From positions 6,134 through 70,133 of the forward strand of contig CAYXVG010000040.1 of the NCBI GenBank assembly GCA_964468205.1: a stretch of 64,000 bases of DNA. The letters run 5' to 3'. Position 1 is the first letter of the stretch; every line of letters begins with the position of its first letter. Shown here piece by piece: positions 53,319 through 61,668 of the stretch. The stretch comes from CAWELS01 sp964468205. Its GTDB lineage: Bacteria; Acidobacteriota; Terriglobia; Bryobacterales; Bryobacteraceae. The notes under the pieces are model-generated. The model had not been told where the DNA came from. It ran no database searches and saw only the letters and a list, made by a program, of their open reading frames with translations. Made by a program: the position numbers and the translations under genes.

Positions 53319-55178
53319 TCAGTCCTCCATCCTCTGCTGGACCATCTCATACAGGACCGGCGGAGGGCCTTCAAGTAACCCGAACTGCATCGGATTCTGA
53401 CGCGCACATCGAATGACCTCCTCCAATGAATAATCCGTTTCCCTTGCGGCCTCCTGAGCAGAGAGGACCTTCCGCTCCCGCAGGCAAGCGGTGAGCGCCT
53501 CCGGCAGGGTGGCATCCTCTCCAATTGGCTTCGCGTGGATTTCGTCGACCAGCTCGCGCAGCGGCTCCGGCATGTTTGACCGGAGCCATTCCTCCACGCT
53601 TCCGGGCGGGACGCGGCGGCCCTGGTGGGAGAGATCGCCACTCTCGGCGTCGGCAAGGAGGCTACGGATCGCATCCAGCGCGGCCAGGGCTTCAGCGGAA
53701 GGACGGACGATCCGGGCGCCTCTGGATTCAAGCTCCTTTAGCCTCTCCCGCGTGCGGCGCGCCGTGCTTTTGATGCCGAGCCGAGCGTCCCGCACCAAAA
53801 CCAGTTCCGGAATGCCGGCCGGATCCCACGACGTAAGAATCTTGCGAAGCCGCGCTGCGAGACTATTCGGATGGGCTTGGTTGCAGTAGCTGAATCCCAC
53901 CCGCCGGCCATCTGGTTGCGCCAATTCCAGGTCCACTCCTGGCGGTAAATCTTCGTTTCGAATCCGCATTCCCTGCAGCGCGGCATGCAGCAACAGTGGC
54001 AGGCCGTCGCGCACGACGAAGTCACCATCCATCGCGGGCAGGTCACGCCGGCCCGCTTGCCTCCGCTCATACTCTCCCCCCAGGAAGCCTTCGAGGTCCA
54101 GCGCGGGCGGGGCGATCTCCGCTCCAATGGCTTCGTCGAAGAGCGTTTTGCAGCGGAAGATGACGCGGCGGGCGATGCAGGTCCCTCCGCCGGCGAACTC
54201 TTCCCTTAGTTTCTCTTCGTCGATCGGCCAGAGGTCATTCCGGTCTTCTCGAAGCCGCGCCAGTTTGGGTTGTGAGTTGAGACGAGCGGTTACGAGGGCC
54301 GCTGCCTGCTCCCAGGTGAGCGGATGAAGCGCTTCGGCGTTCTGCCGCATCATCCGGTCCGCGTGGGCGCCGCGGATGACCTTTTCGAGCGGCTGAATGA
54401 ACGACGTCTGCACGCACGATATGACTAGCGCGTTCTTCAGTTCGTCGTGGAGCGCCGTGACGAGCTTGCCGAGCGCGAACATGCCGGTCTGGTCTCCGGG
54501 ATGGCTTTGCAAGGCCTCTACCTGGTCCAGCGCGAAGATTACCGTGGCCGGCCGGGCCAACTCGCACAGAGCTTTGATCACGTCCTTGGCGCGATCTTCC
54601 TGAGCGTCCTCGTCGATGGGTGAAGTGGATATGCCCAGGCTCCGCAAGGCTTCCTCCGGCAACTCTTCGCCCCGCAACCACGCAGCCGAGTCGCGTACGT
54701 TCACGCCGTGGAGCAGGTTCTCCAATGCAATGCTCAGGTCGCGAATCGGGACATGGGACAGTTCGGAGCGCCGCCGGTCCAGCAACAGGTCCAGCCGTGA
54801 CGGACCCGCCGGAGGCCGCCGCATCAAGTCCAGGGACATATGGCGGCGCAGGTAGCGCCAGATCATCGATGCGGCCGTTTGCATCCGCACGCCGATGAAC
54901 ACCGGTGCGGGCTCGGACGCCTGTTCCACCGCCCGGCGCAAGCGGCTCAGCAAGTGTGTCTTGCCGCTCCCTGGTTCACCGTAGAGCATCAACGACGTGC
55001 TGGAACCGGTGGAGGCCACCTGCGCGATCAGGCGAAGGCACGCCTCGAATGCGCGCCGGTTGATGTCCGGAACATCCGCAGTGGCTTCATCCCAAGGGCT
55101 GCCCACCGTCGAGCTGGCGAACGGGTTGGAGACGCCGCGCAACGGCGGCTCAATCCTCGCGCCAGGCGATGGCGACAT
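53319..55178 (-). CDS. AAA+/ORC-like ATPase of unknown family
   Basis: 619 residues. Walker A GEPGSGKTH at 67-75; Walker B-like VIFALDQ around residues 213-219 with Asp218. The N-terminus has the NPF...PWD...DVPDIN pattern seen before ATPase domains in Orc1/Cdc6-like and defence ATPases; the central 200 residues look helical, and the C-terminal half contains DFVVRDGLPL and RTRERLKELESRG. I do not recognise the family. A GGGAGGA site eight bases before ATG 55178 fixes the start inside the end of the wHTH gene (29-base overlap). It probably powers or controls the downstream nuclease-translocase. Confidence 0.8.
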   Translation of the reverse strand: MSPSPGARIEPPLRGVSNPFASSTVGSPWDEATADVPDINRRAFEACLRLIAQVASTGSSTSLMLYGEPGSGKTHLLSRLRRAVEQASEPAPVFIGVRMQTAASMIWRYLRRHMSLDLMRRPPAGPSRLDLLLDRRRSELSHVPIRDLSIALENLLHGVNVRDSAAWLRGEELPEEALRSLGISTSPIDEDAQEDRAKDVIKALCELARPATVIFALDQVEALQSHPGDQTGMFALGKLVTALHDELKNALVISCVQTSFIQPLEKVIRGAHADRMMRQNAEALHPLTWEQAAALVTARLNSQPKLARLREDRNDLWPIDEEKLREEFAGGGTCIARRVIFRCKTLFDEAIGAEIAPPALDLEGFLGGEYERRQAGRRDLPAMDGDFVVRDGLPLLLHAALQGMRIRNEDLPPGVDLELAQPDGRRVGFSYCNQAHPNSLAARLRKILTSWDPAGIPELVLVRDARLGIKSTARRTRERLKELESRGARIVRPSAEALAALDAIRSLLADAESGDLSHQGRRVPPGSVEEWLRSNMPEPLRELVDEIHAKPIGEDATLPEALTACLRERKVLSAQEAARETDYSLEEVIRCARQNPMQFGLLEGPPPVLYEMVQQRMED

Positions 55179-55962
55179 AGTAGTTTTCCTCCCCGCCGGA
55201 GACGAGTTCGTGGCGCTCTTCCTCGGTCAAGTTGTAGGGATCGTCATGCCGGCTGAGATGGACCCTCCGGCCGTGCCAGAGCGATAGCGCGGCGCGGTCA
55301 AACTCCTCTTTGGAAGCCTCTTGGAACTCGGAACGGGCGCGAATCTTCCCCACGTAAACTGGTAGCCCTTTTTGGGACTCGAGAGCCAGCATCGCCTCAT
55401 AGATCCGATCAGCAAGATTAGCGGGCCCCGCGCGCCGGCCCAGTTGAGCGCTGAGAAATGCGAGGATCTCCGCGTCGGAGTTCGCGGCGCGGCGCAGTTT
55501 CTCGAAGATTGCCTCCAGCGGATCCGACGCGGCGGCCAGATACGCTTTCGGCCGGTTCGGCGGAGCAAGCACCTTTGCGCGCCTTACGCCCAGCGGCGGA
55601 TACTCTGCCAGCCGGCCGGCCGCCAACATGCCGCGAATAATAGGCTGGGTTGCGCTTTTGGCCAGCAGTCCCCGGCGGCCCATCTCCCGGCCGATCTCGT
55701 CACGGACCATCGCTCGATCCCCGGTCAGCTCCTCGATGACCGCGGCGGGGTCCTTGTGCCAGAACCGGTCTTTGATCCGGCCGTACGGGGGCCATCGGGC
55801 GATGCGCCCTCCGTCGGCGGCGCTCCGCAGCGCCTCGTTCAGGTCCGGTTCCCGGAAGGCCTTCGGGACGCTCAACTGGCGCCAAATCTGGCCCAGGGAC
55901 ATCGGCTTCGCGGCGCGTTCCACTATCCGTAAGATCTCAGTCTCTGGCGGCAACACTTCCAA
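55150..55962 (-). CDS. Tandem winged-helix protein, first gene of the module
   Basis: About 270 residues. The N-terminal half contains two related winged-helix-like units (about residues 8-60 and 85-135), including SLGQIWRQLSVPKAFREPDL and the DEIGREMGRRG segment; the second half is mostly helical (RRAANSDAEILAFLSAQLG). It is likely a DNA-binding subunit or transcriptional controller for the module. The start is TTG at 55962 (a GTG two codons later is an alternative). No obvious ribosome site exists for either. It heads the tightly overlapping three-gene operon. Confidence 0.7.
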   Translation of the reverse strand: MEVLPPETEILRIVERAAKPMSLGQIWRQLSVPKAFREPDLNEALRSAADGGRIARWPPYGRIKDRFWHKDPAAVIEELTGDRAMVRDEIGREMGRRGLLAKSATQPIIRGMLAAGRLAEYPPLGVRRAKVLAPPNRPKAYLAAASDPLEAIFEKLRRAANSDAEILAFLSAQLGRRAGPANLADRIYEAMLALESQKGLPVYVGKIRARSEFQEASKEEFDRAALSLWHGRRVHLSRHDDPYNLTEEERHELVSGGEENYYVAIAWRED

Positions 55963-56031
55963 TTCTAAGTGAACCGCGAACGGGAGTGCGGGAATCGTGG
56001 AGAATTGCCAGTGTCGCCCTCAGGCGGTCCC

Positions 56032-57180
56032 TCACCGCGGGTCGTGCCGCCGAAAATCGAAGAGCAGGTTGCGAATTCGGTCCCCGCGGACTTCGATCCT
56101 CGCGAGGTCCCGCGTCCCGAGTCCCGCGTCCTCGGCCAGACGCAAAGTGTTATCGCGGTTCTCGAACGGCGGCGCGCCCCGGCCGCCCATCGGATCAAAC
56201 CCCATCAGAGCTGTCGCCACCGTGTCCGTAGTGACGCAGTTGGTTCCGGCGGCCAGCAGTCCGGGCTTCACGTGCTTGACTTCGCGCCGGGGAACAGGTG
56301 CGCGGGTGATCGATTCGATGCCGTCGATAATGGCGAGATCGACTGGCCGGGCGCGCGCGATATCGACAATGATGCGCGGGATGCGGTAGCCGGCCTCCCG
56401 GGGGGACGAGGGATCCTTTTCCATCCAGCCCGAAGGTTGGCGGGAGCCGGAGTGCATGATGCCCCTTCCGCCGCGTGGCCACTTGCTTGGTTCCTTCTCG
56501 GAGGAACCTTCGCCGTAGATCGTCACGGGTAGGCAGCCGAACAGATTCTTGATCGAAAGCGTCACGCCGGCGGCGGGGCTTTCCTTGAGCTTCGCCAGGG
56601 AAACGAAGACGTCGCAGTCCTCGTACGAATGGTTCATGTCATAACCGTCGAACATATAGCCGCCGTCCGGCACCGGGAAGCGCGAGTATCTTTTCGCCGC
56701 GCCGAGGAAGTTGGTGTTCTCGAACTCGACACGCTTGGCGGCGCTGAGGAACAGGCGCGGATCCCAATCGGCTCCGAGCATGAACTCTTCGAGAGGTTCG
56801 GCGGTGGACCAAGGACTTTCGAGCAGCCGGATGCGGTGCGCGCCGGCGCGGTCGAACAGTTGCAGGGTAGCGGCGATGACATCGGGATGGACCCACTGCG
56901 CCCGGCCGGGCGGGATGTGCCCGATCCGGTTATCGGTGCGGCCGGTAAGATTCAGCTTCACGCCGACGGTCTTGCCTTTCACCAGCCGCCCGGCGCCCCC
57001 CAAAGCGTCGAACAGGCGTTCGAGATTTGGCAAGACGGCGCGGCCATACTCCGAACACCTTGCAATGGCGACGGGGGCAGTGGGCGCGGAGGCAGCCGCC
57101 CGGCGAGGCAGGGCGAGCATGGCGGCCGATGCGCCGCTGGATACGAATTGACGCCGGGATGGGAGTTCATTGCCGGACAT
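56032..57180 (-). CDS. DUF362 domain protein with Tat signal
   Basis: 382 residues. Tat signal (SRRQFVSSGASAAMLALPRR). The body has DUF362 features: LKESPAAGVTLSIKNLFGC (conserved SIKN), an MNHSYEDCDVF segment, and IIDGIESITR. DUF362 proteins are often Fe-S or corrinoid related, but no Fe-S motif is evident here. ATG 57180 has GGAGG nine bases upstream. The gene lies four bases after the gene ending at 57185 and is on the same transcript. Confidence 0.82.
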   Translation of the reverse strand: MSGNELPSRRQFVSSGASAAMLALPRRAAASAPTAPVAIARCSEYGRAVLPNLERLFDALGGAGRLVKGKTVGVKLNLTGRTDNRIGHIPPGRAQWVHPDVIAATLQLFDRAGAHRIRLLESPWSTAEPLEEFMLGADWDPRLFLSAAKRVEFENTNFLGAAKRYSRFPVPDGGYMFDGYDMNHSYEDCDVFVSLAKLKESPAAGVTLSIKNLFGCLPVTIYGEGSSEKEPSKWPRGGRGIMHSGSRQPSGWMEKDPSSPREAGYRIPRIIVDIARARPVDLAIIDGIESITRAPVPRREVKHVKPGLLAAGTNCVTTDTVATALMGFDPMGGRGAPPFENRDNTLRLAEDAGLGTRDLARIEVRGDRIRNLLFDFRRHDPR

Positions 57181-57184
57181 TCTT

Positions 57185-58456
57185 CTATGCCTCCAACTCC
57201 AGAGTCGCGCACACGGAAAATTGTGGCAGGTAAACTGCACTTCTATCATACTCGCGGTGGATCGGGATCCCGGCGGCCTTCGGCTCCTCTATCGATCGGA
57301 AGCGCGCCGAGCGATAGTGCGCCAGGAACGTGAGCGTTACGGGGTTCAGGCCGCGCCGCCCGGAGTAATTGACAATGTGGAGCCGTGCGCGTTCCCCGCC
57401 GGGCTTGGCCATAAAGGATATGTTCATCGAACCAGCGTTCGCCTGCCGCAGCAAATCATTGGCCCGCCCGAGCAACACATGCGCATCGGCGGCCAGCCTC
57501 CATGGATCCTCAAAGCCTTCCCTGGCCACGGCGATTCTCCCGCGGCCGAAAATCCGGATATCGTACTCCACCCCGGCTACCGGCGATGCGGGGTCACCGT
57601 GTCCCGGGTCGGCTGCGCCGGAGGTTAGAAGCGTTCCGCCGGCCTTCACAAATGACTCGATCGCGCTCTGCCAGCGCGGAGGCGGCGGTTGGCTGTCCAG
57701 GTGGACAATCATCCGCACTCCGTCGAGCGGCGGTACAGCGGCCGGCTTGGGAAGAATCCGGACAGGCGCATATTCCCGGGCAATCAAGTTCAGAAATTCG
57801 TGGCTGAGGAACTCATTGTCACCCGCGAAGTCCGAGAGGATTCCAAGCCGTCCGGGCGAACCCATTTCACCCTCTAACGGCAGATTCCGGAAAAACGACC
57901 ATGTCCTGCTGAGGCCCTTCCAGGTTTGGCGGGCGGCGCCGTTGCCGGCGAGGATTCCTGCCGCTAACCCGGAGTCGAGCGAGATCAGCCACTTGGCTCC
58001 GTAGGCCTCGCAATCAGCGGCGGCGATACTATATCCGCTCGGGCGGACGACCTCGGCCGCTTGCGGCGGGTTGAATCGCACCCAGTGGAAACTGTCGGGC
58101 CGAAGGGCTTGGGAAAGCCGAATGCGCCAGCCGTTCGAGTCGATCCATGGCAGGCCGGTGGGCCCGGCATCGATCGCGTCAGTGTCAGCCTTCGTCGCGA
58201 CCTTTGGCCAGACACCATCCGGAATAATATGTACTCCGGCCGGCGGTTCGAATCCGGAGTCCGAAGCCGTGAGTGCCAGGATCCCGGCGCGCCGCGCCTC
58301 GGAGGCAATCGCTTCCCACCGCGCGGCATTGCCGTCCGCCGGGAGAAAGACGACACAATTCACCGGCGAACCTTCCAGCAGGCGGATCGCGCCAGGCGCG
58401 GTCCATTCGCCGGGCCAAATCATGGGCTGCCACTCGGCTGAGTTCCGTTCCGCCAT
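57185..58456 (-). CDS. Uncharacterised protein, possibly glycosidase-related
   Basis: 423 residues from ATG 58456 (GGAAGGA upstream). The frame remains open much further upstream but that part overlaps the toxin-antitoxin genes in the opposite strand, so I reject it. No signal peptide. The middle part (FHWVRFNPPQAAEVVR) and end (LHIVNYSGRRG, FSVCATLELEA) resemble the distal, non-catalytic part of some beta-galactosidase-like proteins. I do not assign a function. It precedes the DUF362 gene by four bases; they are one operon. Confidence 0.65.
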   Translation of the reverse strand: MAERNSAEWQPMIWPGEWTAPGAIRLLEGSPVNCVVFLPADGNAARWEAIASEARRAGILALTASDSGFEPPAGVHIIPDGVWPKVATKADTDAIDAGPTGLPWIDSNGWRIRLSQALRPDSFHWVRFNPPQAAEVVRPSGYSIAAADCEAYGAKWLISLDSGLAAGILAGNGAARQTWKGLSRTWSFFRNLPLEGEMGSPGRLGILSDFAGDNEFLSHEFLNLIAREYAPVRILPKPAAVPPLDGVRMIVHLDSQPPPPRWQSAIESFVKAGGTLLTSGAADPGHGDPASPVAGVEYDIRIFGRGRIAVAREGFEDPWRLAADAHVLLGRANDLLRQANAGSMNISFMAKPGGERARLHIVNYSGRRGLNPVTLTFLAHYRSARFRSIEEPKAAGIPIHREYDRSAVYLPQFSVCATLELEA

Positions 58457-58780
58457 GTTGTCCTTCCCATTATCTGACGGCGTCCGTTCAACGGCAGCCG
58501 GCCGAGCGCTGGTGGAGACGTTCGGATGTGCGCCCGCGCTTGCGCCGGCAGTCTTCCGGTTGTTGGCGCCCAGTCCGAAACCCGCCGGCGCCTTCGTGCG
58601 TCTCATCGTCAGCATCAAGAGAGATCCGAACGGGTCCGGCAACCGGCGTGGAGACAGCACGGTGCCTTGAGAGCGAAAGTTCTCGATGCGCGGGAGAGAG
58701 TTACTCCCGAAACCAAGGTCTCCATGGTCCCGCCTTTCGATTCCTCCTGATGCGAATTCACAACCACGAAGGAGGAAACC
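58457..58780. other. 324-bp divergent intergenic region
   Basis: Between the minus-strand unknown gene and the small plus-strand gene; the only clear element is the GAAGGAGGAAAC ribosome site right before 58781. No strong promoter pair or repeat was seen. Confidence 0.5.
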
Positions 58781-59023
58781 ATGTCTTGCTTTCAGAACTA
58801 CGGCGCCGGCGATTCTTTGCCGATAACCGGCACGACTGATATCGATATGGACCTTCGACCCACCGACTATTGGGGCCCCGAAGCGTGGGCGAAGCACGTC
58901 TTGGCCAACGTCAAGGGAGCCCTCCGCAAACAGCAGGTATATCGCCTGCTGGCGGAGGGCGATGAAGATGGCCTCCTCAAGTTCTTTCTCCAAGAGGACC
59001 TGGACAGCATATGTATTCCATGA
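58781..59023 (+). CDS. Small hypothetical protein
   Basis: 80 residues with an excellent ribosome site (GAAGGAGGAAACC ATG), so very likely expressed. The composition is acidic with a helical core (WGPEAWAKHVLANVKGALRK). No known family recognised. It lies 12 bases before the RelE-like toxin gene and may be part of the toxin-antitoxin transcript or an added third component. Confidence 0.7.
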   Translation: MSCFQNYGAGDSLPITGTTDIDMDLRPTDYWGPEAWAKHVLANVKGALRKQQVYRLLAEGDEDGLLKFFLQEDLDSICIP

Positions 59024-59035
59024 CATATTAGAGGG

Positions 59036-59398
59036 GTGAGCCGGGTCGCCGAGATTGGCGACGCGTTCGAGCCGGAGTTCGACGAATTGCCCGTGGACGC
59101 GCAGACGGAGATTCTGGCGTTGTCGCGGCTCTTGCAACAGTTCGGGCCGCGGCTCGGGCGGCCTCGGGTGGACACGCTCAACGGCTCGCGCCACGCGAAC
59201 ATGAAGGAACTGCGGTTCAGCGTGGCGGACGGCGAATGGCGGGTGGCCTTCGCCTTCGACACGAAACGGAAGGCCGTGCTGCTCGTGGCCGGAGACAAAT
59301 CCGGGGGCGGCGAAAAGCGGTTCTACCGGGGGCTGATCCGCAAGGCCGATGAACGTTTCGACGCGCATCTGGCCCGTTTGAGGAAGGAAGGGAGGTAA
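59036..59398 (+). CDS. HigB/RelE-type toxin (phage Gp49-like)
   Basis: 120 residues. Conserved small RelE-fold features: LNGSRHANMKELRF, WRVAFAFDTKRKAVLLVAGDKSGGG, a basic C-terminus with RFYRGLIRKADERF. This is the phage-derived Gp49-like HigB family, mRNA interferase, with antitoxin gene following two bases later. The start is GTG just after GAGGG; ribosome-site spacing is short. Confidence 0.83.
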   Translation: MSRVAEIGDAFEPEFDELPVDAQTEILALSRLLQQFGPRLGRPRVDTLNGSRHANMKELRFSVADGEWRVAFAFDTKRKAVLLVAGDKSGGGEKRFYRGLIRKADERFDAHLARLRKEGR

Positions 59399-59400
59399 CC

Positions 59401-59727
59401 ATGGCTGTGAACGTAGAGGACAAAATTAAGAAGCTGAGCCCCGCTCGGCGCAAAAAGGTAGAGTCCCGCGCGGCGGAGCTGATCGCCGAGGAAATGACGC
59501 TGCGCGAGCTGCGCAATGCGCGCAAGCTCACGCAGGTCCGCATGGCCAAGCAGCTCGGCATCACGCAGGATAGCGTCTCGCGGCTGGAGAAGCGCAGCGA
59601 CCTGCTGCTCTCCACGCTGCGCAAGACGGTCGAGGCGATGGGCGGCAAGCTGTCCTTGGTGGCCGAATTCCCCGACCGTCCTCCGGTTGTGCTCTCGGGC
59701 ATCGCCGAGGACGATGCGCGCACGTAA
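59401..59727 (+). CDS. XRE-family antitoxin (HigA-like)
   Basis: 108 residues with a helix-turn-helix (LRNARKLTQVRMAKQLGITQDSVSRLE). It follows the HigB-like toxin gene by two bases, the typical toxin-first order of higBA, and should neutralise the toxin and repress the operon. Confidence 0.85.
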   Translation: MAVNVEDKIKKLSPARRKKVESRAAELIAEEMTLRELRNARKLTQVRMAKQLGITQDSVSRLEKRSDLLLSTLRKTVEAMGGKLSLVAEFPDRPPVVLSGIAEDDART

Positions 59728-59917
59728 ATCAAAATCATGGTGTGATGTTTCCAAAGAGGCTTGAGGCCAAGATCTGCGAACGAGGCGGTTTCAATTCGGG
59801 CTCGGTTCGTGTAGGGTGCTGCTGGATTCGAGCATAACGAGCAAGCAATTACGACAAATAGACGTTCAGGTTGAAACTGGCAAGACGAGGCAGGCAGGCG
59901 CTGTGGCACAACATTAG

Positions 59918-60440
59918 AGTTCGTTCTTTGCTCACCGGATCACCGTTGAAGGCCTCGAGGAAAACGCGCTGGCTCAATCGCTTTCGACGGGGCGGGTTGA
60001 CATGAACCCCACCAGGTGGATGCTGCCCTGTTTGCGTTGGCCTTCCCGCTGTCAAAAGGGGTTGTGCTCGCCGACGAAGTCGGGCTTGGCGAGACAATCG
60101 AAGCAAGTCTGGTGATCGCCCGAAGGTGGGCAGAGCGCCGGCGCCGCATTCTGCTCATCGTTCCGGCAAGCCTCCGCAAGCAGTGGGGGCAGGAACTCGC
60201 GGAGAAGTTCTCCCTGCCGTCCACGATCATCGAGAGCAAGAGCTACAAGGATGCGCGCAAGGCCGGCGCGCTTCTCCCGTTCGACCGCGATGGCGAAGTC
60301 GTTATCACGTCCTACGAATTTGCCGCAAAAAATGCCGATGAGGTTGCGCGGATCGACTGGGATCTGGTGGTGTCTGCGAGGCCCACCGGCTGCGTACCGT
60401 GTACAAGAAGGGCGCGTCCGTGCGCGCCAATCTGCAAAGC
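59918..60440 (+). pseudogene. Remnant of SNF2/DEAH-type helicase
   Basis: Only the N-terminal part of a DEAD/DEAH SNF2-type helicase is left. In one frame the remnant reads FAHRITVEGLEENALAQ, then one base is missing near 60008-60011 so that the frame changes at NPHQVDAALFA. Walker A reads DEVGLGETIEA: AAG (Lys) has become GAG (Glu) at 60091-60093. At about 60371-60378 the frame shifts again inside the DEAH box, leaving EAHRLRTVYKKG in the transposase frame. The remainder of the helicase is missing. It is therefore dead and was probably broken by the IS element. Confidence 0.75.
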
Positions 60441-61553
60441 GTCTACCGGATGATGGTCGCCATCGACGAAAAGGTCGTCGAGAAGGCCAAAGGTCTGCTT
60501 GGCGGCCCGGTGCAACTGCTGTTCTACGATTGCACCACCCTCTATTTCGAGGCTTTCACCGAAGACGACTTGAGGAAAAACGGCTACAGCAAGGACATGA
60601 AGTTCAACCAGCCCCAGGTGGTATTGGGACTGGTGGCCACCGAGGAAGGTCTACCGTTGGACTACGAGGTCTCTCCGGGCGCCCAGTTCGAGGGTAAGAC
60701 GCTGGAAACCGCTGTAAGCAACATCCGCCAGAGCCATGATCTGAAATCGATCGTCTTCACCGCCGACAGCGCTCTGCTCGACAGGCTCAAGACCCAGTAC
60801 TTCATCGCCGCTCGCCTAAAGAAACTGACCGCGGCATGGAAGAAGAAACTGCTGGATATGGAGAAGTACGACAGCAGCGAAAGCGGTGCTCCCTATGAGC
60901 GGATTCGCGAATGCGACTACGGTGGTGGCCGCCGTCTGATCGTCACCCACAGCCAGAAGCGGGCGGCGAAGGACCGTCAAGATCGAGAGAAGGCGGTGGA
61001 GAAGTTGCGCGCCAAGATCGCCCAGAGCGAGACGCCGGAATCGCTCATCAGCAACTACGGCTACAAGCGGTTGCTCCGCATCGAAGGCGATTCGAAGATC
61101 GTTCTGGAGAAGACGAAACTGGCTGAAGCCGCCCGGTGGGACGGCTTGCACGGCGTCGTCGCGAGTTCAAAGGAATTAGCGGCGAGCGAGGTGATCGAAC
61201 AATACCGGAAGCTTTGGCAGATCGAGGCCTGTTTCCCGGTGGCCGAGCACGATCTGCGCATTCGTCCGATCTATAATTGGACGCCGGTGCGTGTGCGAGC
61301 CCACCTGCTGATCTGTTTCCGGTCGTTGGTCTGCATTCGTTGCTTGGGCTACCGGGCCCGGCTGCGGTTTGAGGCGATGTCGCCGGAACGCATCGTGCGG
61401 GCGCTGAACTCAGTGCAGGCGAGCATCCTGAGGGAAACCTCCAACGACCGCCGCTACGTGCTGCCGTCAAAGGCTTCCGAGGATGCCCGCAAACTCTATA
61501 CGACGATGGCGCTGAAGCCTGATTCGACACCATACGAGATCACCCAGAAGTAA
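60399..61553 (+). CDS. IS1634-like transposase, 5'-truncated and fused to helicase remnant
   Basis: 384 residues. The first 12-14 residues belong to the helicase remnant in frame; from about SVYRMMVAIDEK on it is a transposase of the IS1634/IS4 type: DDE motif elements FYDCTTLYFE, TADSALLD and YRKLWQIEACF. The usual N-terminal region of the transposase is absent, so the start at 60399 (GTG) is an artefact of fusion. Near the third catalytic residue the sequence FPVAEHDLRIRPIYNW differs from the common FRVxKxDLxIRPxYHW. Probably not active. Confidence 0.85.
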   Translation: MYKKGASVRANLQSVYRMMVAIDEKVVEKAKGLLGGPVQLLFYDCTTLYFEAFTEDDLRKNGYSKDMKFNQPQVVLGLVATEEGLPLDYEVSPGAQFEGKTLETAVSNIRQSHDLKSIVFTADSALLDRLKTQYFIAARLKKLTAAWKKKLLDMEKYDSSESGAPYERIRECDYGGGRRLIVTHSQKRAAKDRQDREKAVEKLRAKIAQSETPESLISNYGYKRLLRIEGDSKIVLEKTKLAEAARWDGLHGVVASSKELAASEVIEQYRKLWQIEACFPVAEHDLRIRPIYNWTPVRVRAHLLICFRSLVCIRCLGYRARLRFEAMSPERIVRALNSVQASILRETSNDRRYVLPSKASEDARKLYTTMALKPDSTPYEITQK

Positions 61554-61580
61554 TCGGCTCTTCGGCCGATTCGGCCGAAT
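60440..61580 (+). mobile_element. Truncated IS1634-like insertion sequence
   Basis: Region covered by the transposase remnant plus its downstream tail. The left end is absent and terminal inverted repeats could not be paired, consistent with a 5'-deleted copy. Limits are approximate. Confidence 0.5.
61561..61580. repeat. Palindrome downstream of the transposase
   Basis: TTCGGCCGATTCGGCCGAAT, with two overlapping copies of the TTCGGCC element; strong dyad eight bases after the transposase stop. Could be an IS end or a terminator. Confidence 0.35.
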
Positions 61581-61668
61581 GTAGTGCCTGGCGGAAATCC
61601 GCTGTCTTTGGCTATCACTCACTTGCACGGAATTTCCGTTGAAGTCGGGAGTCAAGCGCGCTCCATCC

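Noticed and set aside
53312..53731. 140-codon N-terminal extension of the nuclease-FtsK gene
   Set aside because: The extension is Arg/Ser-rich with no motif and overlaps the AAA gene in another frame; the ATG at 53311 with a GGAGG site fits better.
58457..59368. Long 5' extension of the minus-strand unknown gene
   Set aside because: It overlaps the well-supported toxin and small gene on the plus strand; a good ribosome site at 58456 fixes the start.
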